Source: Cyclobacteriaceae bacterium (GTDB taxonomy: Bacteria > Bacteroidota > Bacteroidia > Cytophagales > Cyclobacteriaceae). From it: a stretch of DNA of 60,607 nt. The position numbers were made by a program, and so were the translations under genes. The notes under the pieces are model-generated. The model saw only the letters and a program-made list of their open reading frames with translations, ran no database searches and was not told the origin of the DNA. Positions 36,598-45,570 of the stretch are shown in pieces (the stretch's first letter is position 1; the number at the start of each line of letters is the position of its first letter). The stretch covers positions 1 through 60,607 of the forward strand of contig CANGYY010000011.1 of assembly GCA_947458585.1 (NCBI GenBank), read 5' to 3'.

Positions 36598-37821
36598 GTG
36601 CTCAAGCCCACGCACATTCAAGGTGTCGCCATCGAAGCCTTGGCCCAAGAATTTGGAACCCCCCTCTACCTCTACGATGGGGAAAAAATTGTACACCAAA
36701 TCCAAACGCTACAAACTGCTTTTGCAGCCGTTCCGCTTCGTATCAAATATGCCACCAAGGCCCTTTCTAGCCTTTCAGTACTGAGTCTAATTCGTAAAGC
36801 TGGAGCCGAACTCGATGCAGTTTCTCTGGAGGAGGTCAAACTTGGGCTTCTAGCAGGCAGCAGCCCTGCTGAAATCATGTATACCCCTAGCGGAGTATCC
36901 TTTGCAGAAATCCAAGAAGCCGTACAAATCGGGGTCATGGTCAATGTGGATAGTCTTCCGCTTTTGGAAAAATTTGGACAGACCTACGGCAGCACTGTGC
37001 CGATTTGCATCCGCCTCAACCCACACATTCTTGCCGGTGGAAACCTGAAAATTTCAGTGGGACACAAGGAAAGCAAGTTTGGTATTTCGATAGAGCAACT
37101 CCCTCAAATCCTGGAGCTGGTGCAGCGCTACCAAATCCCTGTGGCAGGATTACACATCCACACCGGTTCGGACATCTACGATGCAGCCGTGTTTTTGAAG
37201 GGGGGAAAAGTCTTGTTTGAAGCAGCCATGCAGTTTCCTGACTTGCGCTTCCTGGATTTTGGTGGTGGATTTAAGGTGGCCTACAGCCCAGAGGATACGG
37301 CTACAGACATCCCCGAACTCGGTCGCATTGTGAGCGCAGCTTTTCTAGAATTTTGTGAAAAATACGGACGCGCATTGGAGCTTTGGATCGAACCGGGGAA
37401 ATACCTCGTCTCTGAAGCGGGCTACTTGATCGTCCAGACAACTGTAGTGAAAGAAACCCCAACCCTTCATTTTGTGGGGGTAGATTCCGGGCTCAACCAC
37501 CTCATCCGTCCCATGATGTACGATGCCTACCACGACATCTACAACCTCAGCAATCGCGAAGGGGCCACTGCTCCCTACACTGTGGTGGGCTACATTTGTG
37601 AAACGGACACCCTTGCCGCTCACCGACAACTCCATACGGTCAAGGAAGGCGACTTTTTGGTTCTCAAAAACGCCGGCGCCTACGGATTTACGATGGCCTC
37701 CAACTACAACGCCAGACTCCGCCCAGCTGAAGTGCTGGTTTGGGAGGGCAAGGCCCACTTGATTCGCAAGCGAGAGCAATTTGAAGACCTGCTCCGCAAT
37801 CAAGAGATGATTCAGTGGTAG
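36598..37821 (+). CDS. lysA: Diaminopimelate decarboxylase
   Basis: A 407-residue group IV (alanine-racemase-fold) PLP decarboxylase, the last step of lysine synthesis, turning meso-diaminopimelate into L-lysine. The Schiff-base lysine is K54 (RIKYATKALSS), the barrel has the HTGSDI phosphate-binding loop with GLHIHTGSDIYD, FLDFGGGFKV, and the C-terminal beta domain has IEPGKYLV, GYICETDTLA and NAGAYGFTMASNYNARLRP, whose Cys and Tyr complete the dimer active site. The start codon is GTG, the only one giving the conserved N-terminus (FGTPLYLYDG). A strong terminator follows directly. Confidence 0.95.
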   Translation: MLKPTHIQGVAIEALAQEFGTPLYLYDGEKIVHQIQTLQTAFAAVPLRIKYATKALSSLSVLSLIRKAGAELDAVSLEEVKLGLLAGSSPAEIMYTPSGVSFAEIQEAVQIGVMVNVDSLPLLEKFGQTYGSTVPICIRLNPHILAGGNLKISVGHKESKFGISIEQLPQILELVQRYQIPVAGLHIHTGSDIYDAAVFLKGGKVLFEAAMQFPDLRFLDFGGGFKVAYSPEDTATDIPELGRIVSAAFLEFCEKYGRALELWIEPGKYLVSEAGYLIVQTTVVKETPTLHFVGVDSGLNHLIRPMMYDAYHDIYNLSNREGATAPYTVVGYICETDTLAAHRQLHTVKEGDFLVLKNAGAYGFTMASNYNARLRPAEVLVWEGKAHLIRKREQFEDLLRNQEMIQW

Positions 37822-37886
37822 ACTCTCACCCAAGTCAACCCAGTAGGTAGCTCAGCTGAACTCTTTTCCTCAAAACATTCCCCAGC

Positions 37887-37919
37887 AAAAAGGGCTTTAT
37901 TAACTAAAGCCCTTTTTTT
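37887..37919 (+). terminator. Rho-independent terminator after lysA, abutting the photolyase start codon
   Basis: Stem GGGCTTTA (37892-37899) with TAAAGCCC (37905-37912), loop TTAAC, preceded by five A and followed by seven T (37913-37919). The next base is the A of the photolyase ATG, so the hairpin and T-tract occupy the whole translation-initiation region of the next gene. Confidence 0.85.
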
Positions 37920-39449
37920 ATGACGAAAATCCTCCGTTTGGTACTGGGAGACCAGCTCAATAGCCAGCATTCCTGGTTTGCCGTGCCCAACTCCTCCGTC
38001 ACCTACCTGATGCTGGAAATGCGTCAGGAAACCGACTACGTCACCCACCACATCCAAAAAGTGGTTGGCTTTTTCTTGTCCATGCGCCAATTCGCGAAGG
38101 AACTACAAGAGCAGGGACACCAGTTTATCTACCTGACCCTTGACGATTCACAAAATCAACAATCCCTTCCGGCCCAAATTCAGGCCCTGATCACGAAAGA
38201 AGGGTTTACTCGATTTGAATACCTGCTCCCAGATGAATACCGACTGGATCAGCAACTAAAGGCCTGTTGTGCAGACCTTGGCATCCCTTGTCAGGCCTTT
38301 GACTCCGAACATTTCTTGAGTGACCGGGAGTTTTTAACGAACTTTTTCAAGGGAAAAAAGACCTTCTTGATGGAGTCCTTTTACCGGGAAATGCGCCGGA
38401 AGTACCAGATCTTGATGGAGGGAAACCAGCCGCTCACCGGGCAGTGGAATTACGATCAAGACAATCGCCAAGCCCTCAAAGACAAATCTCTGATCCTTCT
38501 TCCACGCCTCCACCCCAAGCAGGCAGGTCCGATCGTAGACCTACTGGATCGCTGTGGGGTGAGCACAGTGGGAACCATTGACCCCGAAGCATTCGTCTGG
38601 CCCACTTCCCGAAAAGAAAGCCTCGAACTCCTGGACCATTTTTGCGAACACCTGCTTGTCCACTTTGGCTCCTACCAGGACGCGCTCACTACCTGGGACC
38701 CCTACCTTTTCCATTCCCGTTTGAGCTTTTCCCTCAATTGCAAACTCATCTCTCCCTTGGAAGTGGTCCAAACCGTGGAGGCCTACTGGTCGAGGCACCA
38801 AGACCAAATTGGCATTGCCCAGGCGGAAGGATTTATCCGACAGATCCTCGGCTGGAGAGAGTACATGCGGGGAATCTACTGGGCCAAAATGCCCGAGTTC
38901 GCCCAGCTCAACTACTTTGGCCACGAACGGAAACTTCCGGATTGGTTTTGGACGGGTAACACAAAAATGAACTGCCTCAGCCAATCCATCCAGCAGTCCT
39001 TGGATTTGGCCTATGCCCACCACATCCAGCGCCTGATGGTGACAGGCAACTTCTCCCTTCTGGCGGGCATTCATCCCGACGAAGTCGATCGCTGGTACTT
39101 GGGCATCTACATCGACGCCATCGAATGGGTCGAAATCACGAATACCCGCGGCATGAGCCAATTCGCAGATGGGGGCATCGTCGGCACCAAGCCCTACGTG
39201 TCTTCGGCCAACTACATCAAAAAGCAAGGCAACTACTGCGGTACCTGTACCTACCAGGCCGACAAAAAAACGGGAGAGGGGTCCTGCCCTTTCAATAGCC
39301 TTTATTGGCATTTCCATGCACGCAACCGAGACCTGCTTGAGAAAAATCCACGCATCGGCATGGTCTACCGCACCTGGGACAAAATGGGCAATCAGCCGGC
39401 CGTCCTAGCGCAAGCCGAAGCCTACCTACTCGATTTGGAAAACCTGTAA
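37920..39449 (+). CDS. Iron-sulfur bacterial cryptochrome/photolyase, (6-4)-type (FeS-BCP, PhrB/CryB-like)
   Basis: A 509-residue flavoprotein of the DPRP family (deoxyribodipyrimidine photolyase-related). The N-terminus LRLVLGDQLN is diagnostic. The four cysteines that hold the 4Fe-4S cluster are present at C352, C440, C443 and C456 (MNCL, YCGTC and GSCPF), each two residues from the Agrobacterium PhrB positions 350, 438, 441 and 454. The FAD region includes NTRGMSQFADGG and GNFSLLAGIHPDEVDRW. Relatives repair UV-induced (6-4) photoproducts with light and may use a lumazine antenna. The ATG sits directly at the end of the lysA terminator and no other start can preserve the conserved N-terminus, so its promoter is unclear. 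Confidence 0.92.
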   Translation: MTKILRLVLGDQLNSQHSWFAVPNSSVTYLMLEMRQETDYVTHHIQKVVGFFLSMRQFAKELQEQGHQFIYLTLDDSQNQQSLPAQIQALITKEGFTRFEYLLPDEYRLDQQLKACCADLGIPCQAFDSEHFLSDREFLTNFFKGKKTFLMESFYREMRRKYQILMEGNQPLTGQWNYDQDNRQALKDKSLILLPRLHPKQAGPIVDLLDRCGVSTVGTIDPEAFVWPTSRKESLELLDHFCEHLLVHFGSYQDALTTWDPYLFHSRLSFSLNCKLISPLEVVQTVEAYWSRHQDQIGIAQAEGFIRQILGWREYMRGIYWAKMPEFAQLNYFGHERKLPDWFWTGNTKMNCLSQSIQQSLDLAYAHHIQRLMVTGNFSLLAGIHPDEVDRWYLGIYIDAIEWVEITNTRGMSQFADGGIVGTKPYVSSANYIKKQGNYCGTCTYQADKKTGEGSCPFNSLYWHFHARNRDLLEKNPRIGMVYRTWDKMGNQPAVLAQAEAYLLDLENL

Positions 39450-39482
39450 TTTCCGAAAGGAATTACTATTCCCTAAACTAGC

Positions 39483-40580
39483 TTAGTCTCCAATCCACTC
39501 CGCTACAAATAGGTTGGTGTCGCGTGTACCCCCATTGTTACGGTTGGAGGCAAAGACCAAGTACTTGCCATTGTTGGAAAATACCGGGAAGGCATCGAAG
39601 GTGCCGTCATGCGTAATACGCGTAAGCCCTGTGCCGTCTAAGTTGACCATAAACAGGTTGAAGGGATACCCGCGCTGCGTTTGGTGGTTGGACGCAAAAA
39701 TCAACTTCTTGCCAGATGGATGAAAGAAGGGAGCCCAGTTGGCCTTACCCAAACTGGTGATCTTGCGGATGTCAGTGCCGTCCACATTGGACACATACAA
39801 TTCCATGTCGGTAGGCTTCACCAATCCCTCATTCAATAAGTCTTTGTATTCTTGGATCGCTTCCGGAGTCTGTGGTCGAGAGGCTCTCCAGACCAACTTG
39901 GTTCCATCGGGAGAGAAGAAAGCGCCCCCGTCATAGCCCAATTCGGTCGTGATTTGTTTGACGTCAGTCCCATCAATATTCATGGTAAACAATTCCAGGT
40001 CGCCCGTACGCATGGACGTAAACACGATTTTATCGCCTTTGGGAGATACCGTGGCCTCGGCATCGTAGCCGTCCTCTTTGGTCAATTGGGAAAGAATGTT
40101 TCCCTTCATGTCGGCAGTGAAAATATCAAAGCTAGGGTAAATCGGCCACACGTATTTGCCATCGGCTCTTCGCTCAGGTACAGGCGGGCAGGCCGGGTCT
40201 ACCAAGTGGGTAGAGGCATAGACGATCGTTTTATCGCCCGGTAGAAAATAGGCGCAGGTGGTCCGACCAAGCCCTGTGCTGAGTCGAGCGGGAATGTTCT
40301 TGGACAAATCATCCTTTTTCCAGTCTAAGTAAAACATCTGGTCGCAGGAGTTTCCCCATTTCGCGAAGTCCGACTGAAATACCAGTTTGCTATCGTCAAA
40401 AGACCAGTAAGCCTCTGCATTGTTGCCCCCAAAAGTAAGTTGCTTGATGTTTTTGAGGTATTTCATCTCCTCTGGGTGAAGCAACAACGAATCCGAAGCG
40501 GATCGCTTCTCCTGGCCCATAAGGGTAAGGGAGGAAATTAGCAGGGGAAGTACAATTCCCAGTTGGCGTAAAGTTTTCAT
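39483..40580 (-). CDS. Secreted TolB-like PD40 beta-propeller protein
   Basis: A 365-residue protein with a signal peptide (LGIVLPLLISSLTLMGQ). The mature part consists of PD40 (WD40-like TolB) repeats, seen as ...DGTxLxxIT...xxPxFSPDGxxLVFxSxR: for example AEATVSPKGDKIVFTSMR, GGAFFSPDGTKLVWRASR, WAPFFHPSGKKLIFASNH and DAFPVFSNNGKYLVFASNR, giving about six blades. Such periplasmic propellers serve as protein-binding platforms or partners of peptidases. The divergent gene encodes an M28 peptidase with which it shares a 72-bp promoter region, which may indicate a common role in peptide processing. Confidence 0.85.
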   Translation of the reverse strand: MKTLRQLGIVLPLLISSLTLMGQEKRSASDSLLLHPEEMKYLKNIKQLTFGGNNAEAYWSFDDSKLVFQSDFAKWGNSCDQMFYLDWKKDDLSKNIPARLSTGLGRTTCAYFLPGDKTIVYASTHLVDPACPPVPERRADGKYVWPIYPSFDIFTADMKGNILSQLTKEDGYDAEATVSPKGDKIVFTSMRTGDLELFTMNIDGTDVKQITTELGYDGGAFFSPDGTKLVWRASRPQTPEAIQEYKDLLNEGLVKPTDMELYVSNVDGTDIRKITSLGKANWAPFFHPSGKKLIFASNHQTQRGYPFNLFMVNLDGTGLTRITHDGTFDAFPVFSNNGKYLVFASNRNNGGTRDTNLFVAEWIGD

Positions 40581-40610
40581 CTGTAATCTTGACTAGAAAG
40601 AATGTGCCGG

Positions 40611-40634
40611 CAAAGATACTACTTATTATCTTTG
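40611..40634. promoter_or_regulatory. Mirror-image TAnnTTTG boxes of a divergent promoter
   Basis: CAAAGATA (40611-40618) and TATCTTTG (40627-40634) are perfect inverted copies separated by 8 bases. Read on their own strands both are TATCTTTG, matching TAnnTTTG: the left one faces the PD40 gene (ATG at 40580), the right one the M28 gene (ATG at 40653). The two promoters would overlap completely. Confidence 0.6.
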
Positions 40635-40652
40635 GGCTAAATATCCCTCCCA

Positions 40653-41894
40653 ATGAAACTACAACTATTTAAATTCCTCCCCCTTCTTGTCTTTGCGCTA
40701 CTCGTTGGATCCTGTGATGGGCCTCCTACGGACGAAGAATTACACGCTTCGCTGAAAAAAGACGTGTACTTTCTCGCTGCAGATGACTTGGGCGGAAGAG
40801 CCATAGGCACGACTGGCGAGCAAAAAGCCGCCGACTACCTTGCCCAAGAGTTTGAAAAGTTAGGCCTGACCCCCATGGGTACAGATGGGTTTTTCCAGGA
40901 GTTCACCGTTTCCAAGCCAAGCAACCCTCACGAGGAGGCGGTGATTGGTACCGATGGAGCGGGCGTTACTGGTAGAAACGTGATTGCTTTTTTGGATAAA
41001 AAAGCAGACAAAACCATCGTGATCGGTGCCCACTTTGATCACTTAGGCATGGGCGGGCAAGGCTCCCTCCACCGAGGAGATTCGGCCATCCACAACGGTG
41101 CGGACGACAACGCATCGGGTACCGCCGCACTTTTGGCACTTGCGAAGATTTTCAAGTACGAAACGCTAAAAAGTAACATCCTCTTTATCGCTTTCTCTGG
41201 GGAAGAAAACGGGCTTTGGGGCTCCAATTATTTTGTCAAAAACCCGACCCTAGACCTAAAAACGGTCAATTACATGATCAACATGGACATGGTGGGCCGA
41301 CTAAATGCTGAAAAATCCCTGGCCGTCCATGGGGTGGGTACAAGTCCTAGTTTTTCTCCGGTGCTTGACCCCATCAATACCGATAGCCTCAAACTGGTCC
41401 CTTCCGAATCCGGGGTAGGGCCGTCGGATCATACTTCTTTTTACCTCCAGGACCTACCGGTGCTGCACTTCTTTACAGGGCAGCACGAAGACTACCACAA
41501 GCCTAGTGATGATGCGGAAAAAATCAATTACGAAGGACTGGTACAAGTCGTTCGCTACATTTCTCGTATGATTGCGGGGCTGGACGCTGAGCCAAAGTTG
41601 GCCTTCACCAAAACCAAAGACTCCAGTGATTCTCCTCGGTTTACGGTATCCATGGGCGTAGTCCCCGACTACCTCTACGATGGCAAAGGGATGCGTGTAG
41701 ATGGCGTATCTGAGGGTAAGCCTGCGCAGGCTGCTGGCTTGATGAAAGGTGACATCGTGATCCAATTGGGCGATTCCACCATCAACGACATGATGGGCTA
41801 CATGCGCGCTTTGAGCGTATTTAAGAAAGGCGATTCTACCCAAGTGGTTGTGCAGCGCGCCGGCCAACGACTTGAGACAAAGGTCAAATTCTAA
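40653..41894 (+). CDS. M28 family zinc aminopeptidase with C-terminal PDZ domain, lipoprotein
   Basis: A 413-residue lipoprotein (MKLQLFKFLPLLVFALLVGSC, lipobox Cys at 21). The M28 domain (about 30-320) has all five zinc ligands: His in GAHFDHLG, Asp in GADDNASGT, the base/ligand pair Glu-Glu in SGEENGLWGS, Asp in MINMDMVG and the C-terminal His in HEDYHKPSDD. A PDZ domain follows (YLYDGKGMRVDGVSEGKPAQAAGLMKGDIVIQLG). It likely trims peptides in the periplasm or at the outer membrane, the PDZ domain docking substrates or partners. A strong hairpin follows the gene. Confidence 0.92.
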   Translation: MKLQLFKFLPLLVFALLVGSCDGPPTDEELHASLKKDVYFLAADDLGGRAIGTTGEQKAADYLAQEFEKLGLTPMGTDGFFQEFTVSKPSNPHEEAVIGTDGAGVTGRNVIAFLDKKADKTIVIGAHFDHLGMGGQGSLHRGDSAIHNGADDNASGTAALLALAKIFKYETLKSNILFIAFSGEENGLWGSNYFVKNPTLDLKTVNYMINMDMVGRLNAEKSLAVHGVGTSPSFSPVLDPINTDSLKLVPSESGVGPSDHTSFYLQDLPVLHFFTGQHEDYHKPSDDAEKINYEGLVQVVRYISRMIAGLDAEPKLAFTKTKDSSDSPRFTVSMGVVPDYLYDGKGMRVDGVSEGKPAQAAGLMKGDIVIQLGDSTINDMMGYMRALSVFKKGDSTQVVVQRAGQRLETKVKF

Positions 41895-41914
41895 GAATTC
41901 TCCTCAACCATTCG

Positions 41915-41953
41915 GAAGCCGTTGAACAGCAATTGTTCAACGGCTTCTTTGTT
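41915..41953 (+). terminator. Rho-independent terminator after the M28 peptidase gene
   Basis: Perfect 14-bp stem GAAGCCGTTGAACA (41915-41928) with TGTTCAACGGCTTC (41934-41947), loop GCAAT, followed by tttgtttct. The downstream 165 bp before the carboxylesterase gene show no further feature. Confidence 0.85.
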
Positions 41954-42118
41954 TCTGCGTGGATCTAAGCGGTTTGGAATAAATCCGTATTCCCTCCAGT
42001 CTCCATTTTTTTCCGTTTAACACCCCCATTTTTCGCCCCCCAAAAAAGCCCCTTTCTATTTGTTAATCCAATCCTTTGGGCTGATATTGAAGGAATTAGC
42101 ACATCAAATAGCCCTACT

Positions 42119-43783
42119 ATGAAAACCAATAGACGTTCTTTCCTTCAAAAAATCGGCTTGGGATCCGCCGCTTTCGCTGCTGCCCCATTGGCAGTAAGCG
42201 CTTCCTCTTCAAATGCTACTCCCGCAGCAGACTCAGAGGAACAATACCTCCAAATCGGGGACGACATTGCCGTAGCAAATACTTCATTTGGAAAAATCAG
42301 AGGCTACCAACTCAATGGAGTTTATACCTTTCTTGGAGTTCCCTATGGAGCAGATACCTCCGGTAAAAATCGGTTCATGCCTCCCCAAAAACCCAGTCCT
42401 TGGGAAGGAGTCAAAGACACCATTTGGTGGGGAAATACCGCGCCTCAGATCATGGACCGCCGCTACGCGAATGCCCATGCATCCTTTGCAGATCACTGGA
42501 ACTACGACGATGTATCCGAAGATTGTCTCAAACTCAATTTATGGACTGCCAGCCTTGGTGATGAAAAAAAACGCCCCGTGCTGGTTTGGTTACATGGAGG
42601 AGGCTTTACGAACGGAAACGGGATTGAACAGGATGGCTACCACGGAGAAAATTTTGCCAAAAAGGGAGAGGCCGTATTTGTGTCCATCAACCATCGACTT
42701 GGTCCTATTGGATTCACCGATCTCTCTGGGGTAGGTGGAGAAAAGTATGCGGCTTCAGGAAATGTCAGCCAACTAGACATCATCGCTTCCCTGCATTGGG
42801 TGCGAGACAATATCGCCAACTTCGGTGGAGACCCCAACAATGTCACCATCATGGGACAATCGGGCGGGGGAGCAAAGGTAACCTGCACCATGGCCATGCC
42901 AGCCGCCAAAGGGCTTGTGCACAAAGGCGTCGCCTTGAGCGGAAGCATGCTGAAGGCCAATGATCAGGAATACAGCAGAAAGTTGGGCAGTTATGTACTA
43001 GAGGCCGCAGGCTTCGCTCCCAATGAGGTGGACAAACTTCAAGATATTCCTTGGAGAACCTACATCGATGTGGCCAACAAAGCACTAGATCGCTTGCGCA
43101 AAGAGAATCCATTGCCTGGATTTAGAGGGGGCTTTGGTCCAGTAGCAGACGGGGTAAACGTCCCCAAAGGCGAGTTCTTTAGTAGTTCAGCCGACCATAC
43201 CAACGACATGCCGCTGATGATCTGCACTACCTTCCACGAGTGGGGGGCTACCCGTACCAACCCGGCTTTAGAAGCCGCTGGTGAAGCAGAAATCATTGAA
43301 GCCATGAAATCCCGATTTGCGGATAAGGCGGCAGCGGTTTACCAAGCCTACAAAAGCAATTTCCCTGGCAAAAAGCCCGCAGAAATCATGACCTTGGCTG
43401 CTTCCAGCCGACAGAATGCGGTGGCATGTGGCAACGCAAAATCCAAACAAAAAGCCCCGGTGTATATGGCCTGGTTTGGCTGGGAGCCCAACTTATACAA
43501 TGGCCGAATGCGGGCCTTCCATTGCATTGACATCTGTTTTTGGTACGACAATACCGACCGCATGTACACTCATACGGGTGGTGGAAAACGTCCACGGCTA
43601 TTGGCGGAGAAAATGTCCGCCTCCTTGCTTGCGTTTATGAAAACAGGCAATCCGAATGGAGCAGGGCTCCCTTCCTGGCCTAAATTCACGGCAGAAAAAG
43701 GAGAAACCATGGTGCTCAACGATGTCTCTGAGGTGCAAAACGATCCAGATCGTGCCGCACGAACCGCCCTTCCAACTCCTTAA
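42119..43783 (+). CDS. Type B carboxylesterase with twin-arginine signal
   Basis: A 554-residue alpha/beta hydrolase. The N-terminus MKTNRRSFLQKIGLGSAAF is a Tat signal with the twin-arginine motif, so it is exported folded. Carboxylesterase landmarks: FLGVPYGADTSGKNRF, SEDCLKLNLWTAS, oxyanion-hole VLVWLHGGGFTNGNG, the nucleophile S248 in IMGQSGGGAKV, and AFHCIDICFWYDN with the probable catalytic His. Natural substrates of such secreted esterases in this phylum are poorly known (ester-linked plant or algal compounds are likely). The gene is flanked by two terminators, so it is transcribed alone. Confidence 0.9.
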   Translation: MKTNRRSFLQKIGLGSAAFAAAPLAVSASSSNATPAADSEEQYLQIGDDIAVANTSFGKIRGYQLNGVYTFLGVPYGADTSGKNRFMPPQKPSPWEGVKDTIWWGNTAPQIMDRRYANAHASFADHWNYDDVSEDCLKLNLWTASLGDEKKRPVLVWLHGGGFTNGNGIEQDGYHGENFAKKGEAVFVSINHRLGPIGFTDLSGVGGEKYAASGNVSQLDIIASLHWVRDNIANFGGDPNNVTIMGQSGGGAKVTCTMAMPAAKGLVHKGVALSGSMLKANDQEYSRKLGSYVLEAAGFAPNEVDKLQDIPWRTYIDVANKALDRLRKENPLPGFRGGFGPVADGVNVPKGEFFSSSADHTNDMPLMICTTFHEWGATRTNPALEAAGEAEIIEAMKSRFADKAAAVYQAYKSNFPGKKPAEIMTLAASSRQNAVACGNAKSKQKAPVYMAWFGWEPNLYNGRMRAFHCIDICFWYDNTDRMYTHTGGGKRPRLLAEKMSASLLAFMKTGNPNGAGLPSWPKFTAEKGETMVLNDVSEVQNDPDRAARTALPTP

Positions 43784-43790
43784 CTGGTAA

Positions 43791-43820
43791 AAGGCCCCGC
43801 ACAATGCGGGGCCTTTTTTT
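43791..43820 (+). terminator. Rho-independent terminator after the carboxylesterase gene
   Basis: Perfect 9-bp stem GGCCCCGCA (43793-43801) with TGCGGGGCC (43805-43813), extendable by A-T pairs, loop CAA, followed by seven T. The stem is nearly identical to that of the terminator at 9113-9152. Confidence 0.9.
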
Positions 43821-43890
43821 GTTTTGCATTAAAATTTATCCACGCTTCCAGCATTTGGTTGTAAATTTCGATTCGCTCACCCCAATCGCA

Positions 43891-45546
43891 ATGACACAAT
43901 TCAAGAACTATACGGTCCCTTACTCTCCTGCGCCTGCATTCTCCAGGTCAGTAGCTTATTTTTCGATGGAATTTGCCATCCACCAGCCCCTAAAGATCTA
44001 CAGTGGCGGACTCGGCTTCCTCTCGGGCTCCCATTTGCGTAGCGCATTCGAATTGAAGCAAAACCTGATCGGCATCGGAATCCTTTGGAAGTATGGGTAC
44101 TACGATCAACTTCGCAATCAGGACCAAACCTTGAAGGCAGAGTGGTATGAGAAAAACTATAGTTTTCTGGAAGACACCGGCATCAAGTTTACCGTCCTCG
44201 TTCACAACCAACCGGTCTGGGTAAAAGCATTTTACCTGGCCCCAGAGACCTTCCAATCTGCACCTCTATTTTTGTTGAGTACCGACCTACCAGAAAATGA
44301 CTACCTAAGCCAAACGATCACCCATCGCTTGTACGACTCGGACACCGCGGCCAAAGTAGCGCAAATGATGCTCTTGGGCATTGGGGGCGCCACGCTAATC
44401 GATATCCTAGGCTTCAATCCAGAGGTCTACCACCTCAACGAAGCACATGGGGTCAGTTGCGCCTTTTACTTGATGAAAAAGTATGGGAACAAGGAAGAGG
44501 TCCAAAAGCGGATGGTATTCACCACCCACACCCCTGAAGAAGCGGGTAACGAGAAACACGATTTCCACCTATGTGAAAAGATGAGTTACTTCTACGGGCA
44601 TTCGGCTGAGGAGGTACGACAGCTTACCGGGATGGAGGGCACCCAGTTCAATCACAGTTTGGCCGCCTTGCGTTTTGCGCGTGCAGCCAATGGGGTGAGC
44701 AAACTTCACGGGGAAGTGAGTAGACAGATGTGGGGAGGATACGCTGGAATCCCTGCCATCCAATCCATCACCAATGCGCAGAATTGGAAATACTGGGCAG
44801 ACAAGCAATTGTATCGCTTCATGGAGGAAGCAGACAATGCGGCATTTGACGACCGCAAGCGCTACTTGAAGAAACGGGCTTTTGAAATCGTGGCCGACCA
44901 AACGGGGAAAATTTTTGATCCCGACGTGCTGACCATCGTCTGGGCAAGACGCTTTGCTTCCTACAAACGACCAGACTTAATCGCCCGGGACTTGGAAAAA
45001 TTCGAGGCCTTAGTGAATAATTCACAACTTCCGGTTCAAATCATCTGGGCAGGAAAGCCCTATCCCATGGATTATGGAGCCATTTCCGTGTTCAACTCCC
45101 TGGTACACCTCAGCAAGCGACACAAAAACGTAGCCGTCTGCGTGGGCTATGAATTGGGTTTGAGCAAAAGACTAAAGCAGGCCTCAGATCTCTGGCTCAA
45201 CAATCCTCGAGTTCCTCGAGAGGCCTCCGGCACCTCAGGAATGACCGCCTCCATGAATGGCTCGGTCAACTTCAGCACGGATGATGGATGGATTTGTGAG
45301 TTTGCACGTCACGGGGAAAACAGTTTCATCGTTCCCCAATGCGACTACCACCACCTGCCCATCGAAGACCAAGATGATCAGGATTTGGAAAACCTGTACC
45401 AAATTTTGAACAGTGAGATTCTCCCGCTCTACTACAGCAACAAAAGAAAGTGGCGGGACATTGTTCAGGCGGGAATGCAAGACGTGCGGGTCACTTTTGA
45501 AAGCAACCGCATGGCCCGAGAATACTACGAATTGATTTACAAGTAG
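43891..45546 (+). CDS. Glucan phosphorylase-like GT35 protein lacking the PLP lysine
   Basis: A 551-residue short-form member of the alpha-glucan phosphorylase family. N-terminal VAYFSMEFAIHQPLKIYSGGLGFLSG and YHLNEAHGVSCAF are typical, as are the phosphate-site-like ARRFASYKRP and the C-terminal PREASGTSGMTASMNGSVNF. In true phosphorylases the last motif reads SGMK or NMK and the Lys forms the Schiff base with pyridoxal phosphate; here it is T452 (ATG ACC at 45241-45246). The rest of the fold appears intact, so this is not a decayed gene. It may be a PLP-independent glycosyltransferase or a glucan-binding regulator rather than a phosphorylase. The ATG at 43891 is chosen; an earlier in-frame start at 43804 lies inside the preceding terminator. 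Confidence 0.85.
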   Translation: MTQFKNYTVPYSPAPAFSRSVAYFSMEFAIHQPLKIYSGGLGFLSGSHLRSAFELKQNLIGIGILWKYGYYDQLRNQDQTLKAEWYEKNYSFLEDTGIKFTVLVHNQPVWVKAFYLAPETFQSAPLFLLSTDLPENDYLSQTITHRLYDSDTAAKVAQMMLLGIGGATLIDILGFNPEVYHLNEAHGVSCAFYLMKKYGNKEEVQKRMVFTTHTPEEAGNEKHDFHLCEKMSYFYGHSAEEVRQLTGMEGTQFNHSLAALRFARAANGVSKLHGEVSRQMWGGYAGIPAIQSITNAQNWKYWADKQLYRFMEEADNAAFDDRKRYLKKRAFEIVADQTGKIFDPDVLTIVWARRFASYKRPDLIARDLEKFEALVNNSQLPVQIIWAGKPYPMDYGAISVFNSLVHLSKRHKNVAVCVGYELGLSKRLKQASDLWLNNPRVPREASGTSGMTASMNGSVNFSTDDGWICEFARHGENSFIVPQCDYHHLPIEDQDDQDLENLYQILNSEILPLYYSNKRKWRDIVQAGMQDVRVTFESNRMAREYYELIYK

Positions 45547-45570
45547 GGCAACAAAGATTACTTTCTGCTA

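Noticed and set aside
36540-36770. Small open frame across the hairpin and into lysA
   Set aside because: It begins inside the hairpin loop, overlaps lysA in another frame, and becomes Arg/His-rich without a pattern.
38541-39317. 258-residue open frame antisense to the photolyase gene
   Set aside because: The sense frame encodes a protein with all Fe-S cysteines; the antisense frame is a shadow produced by codon bias.
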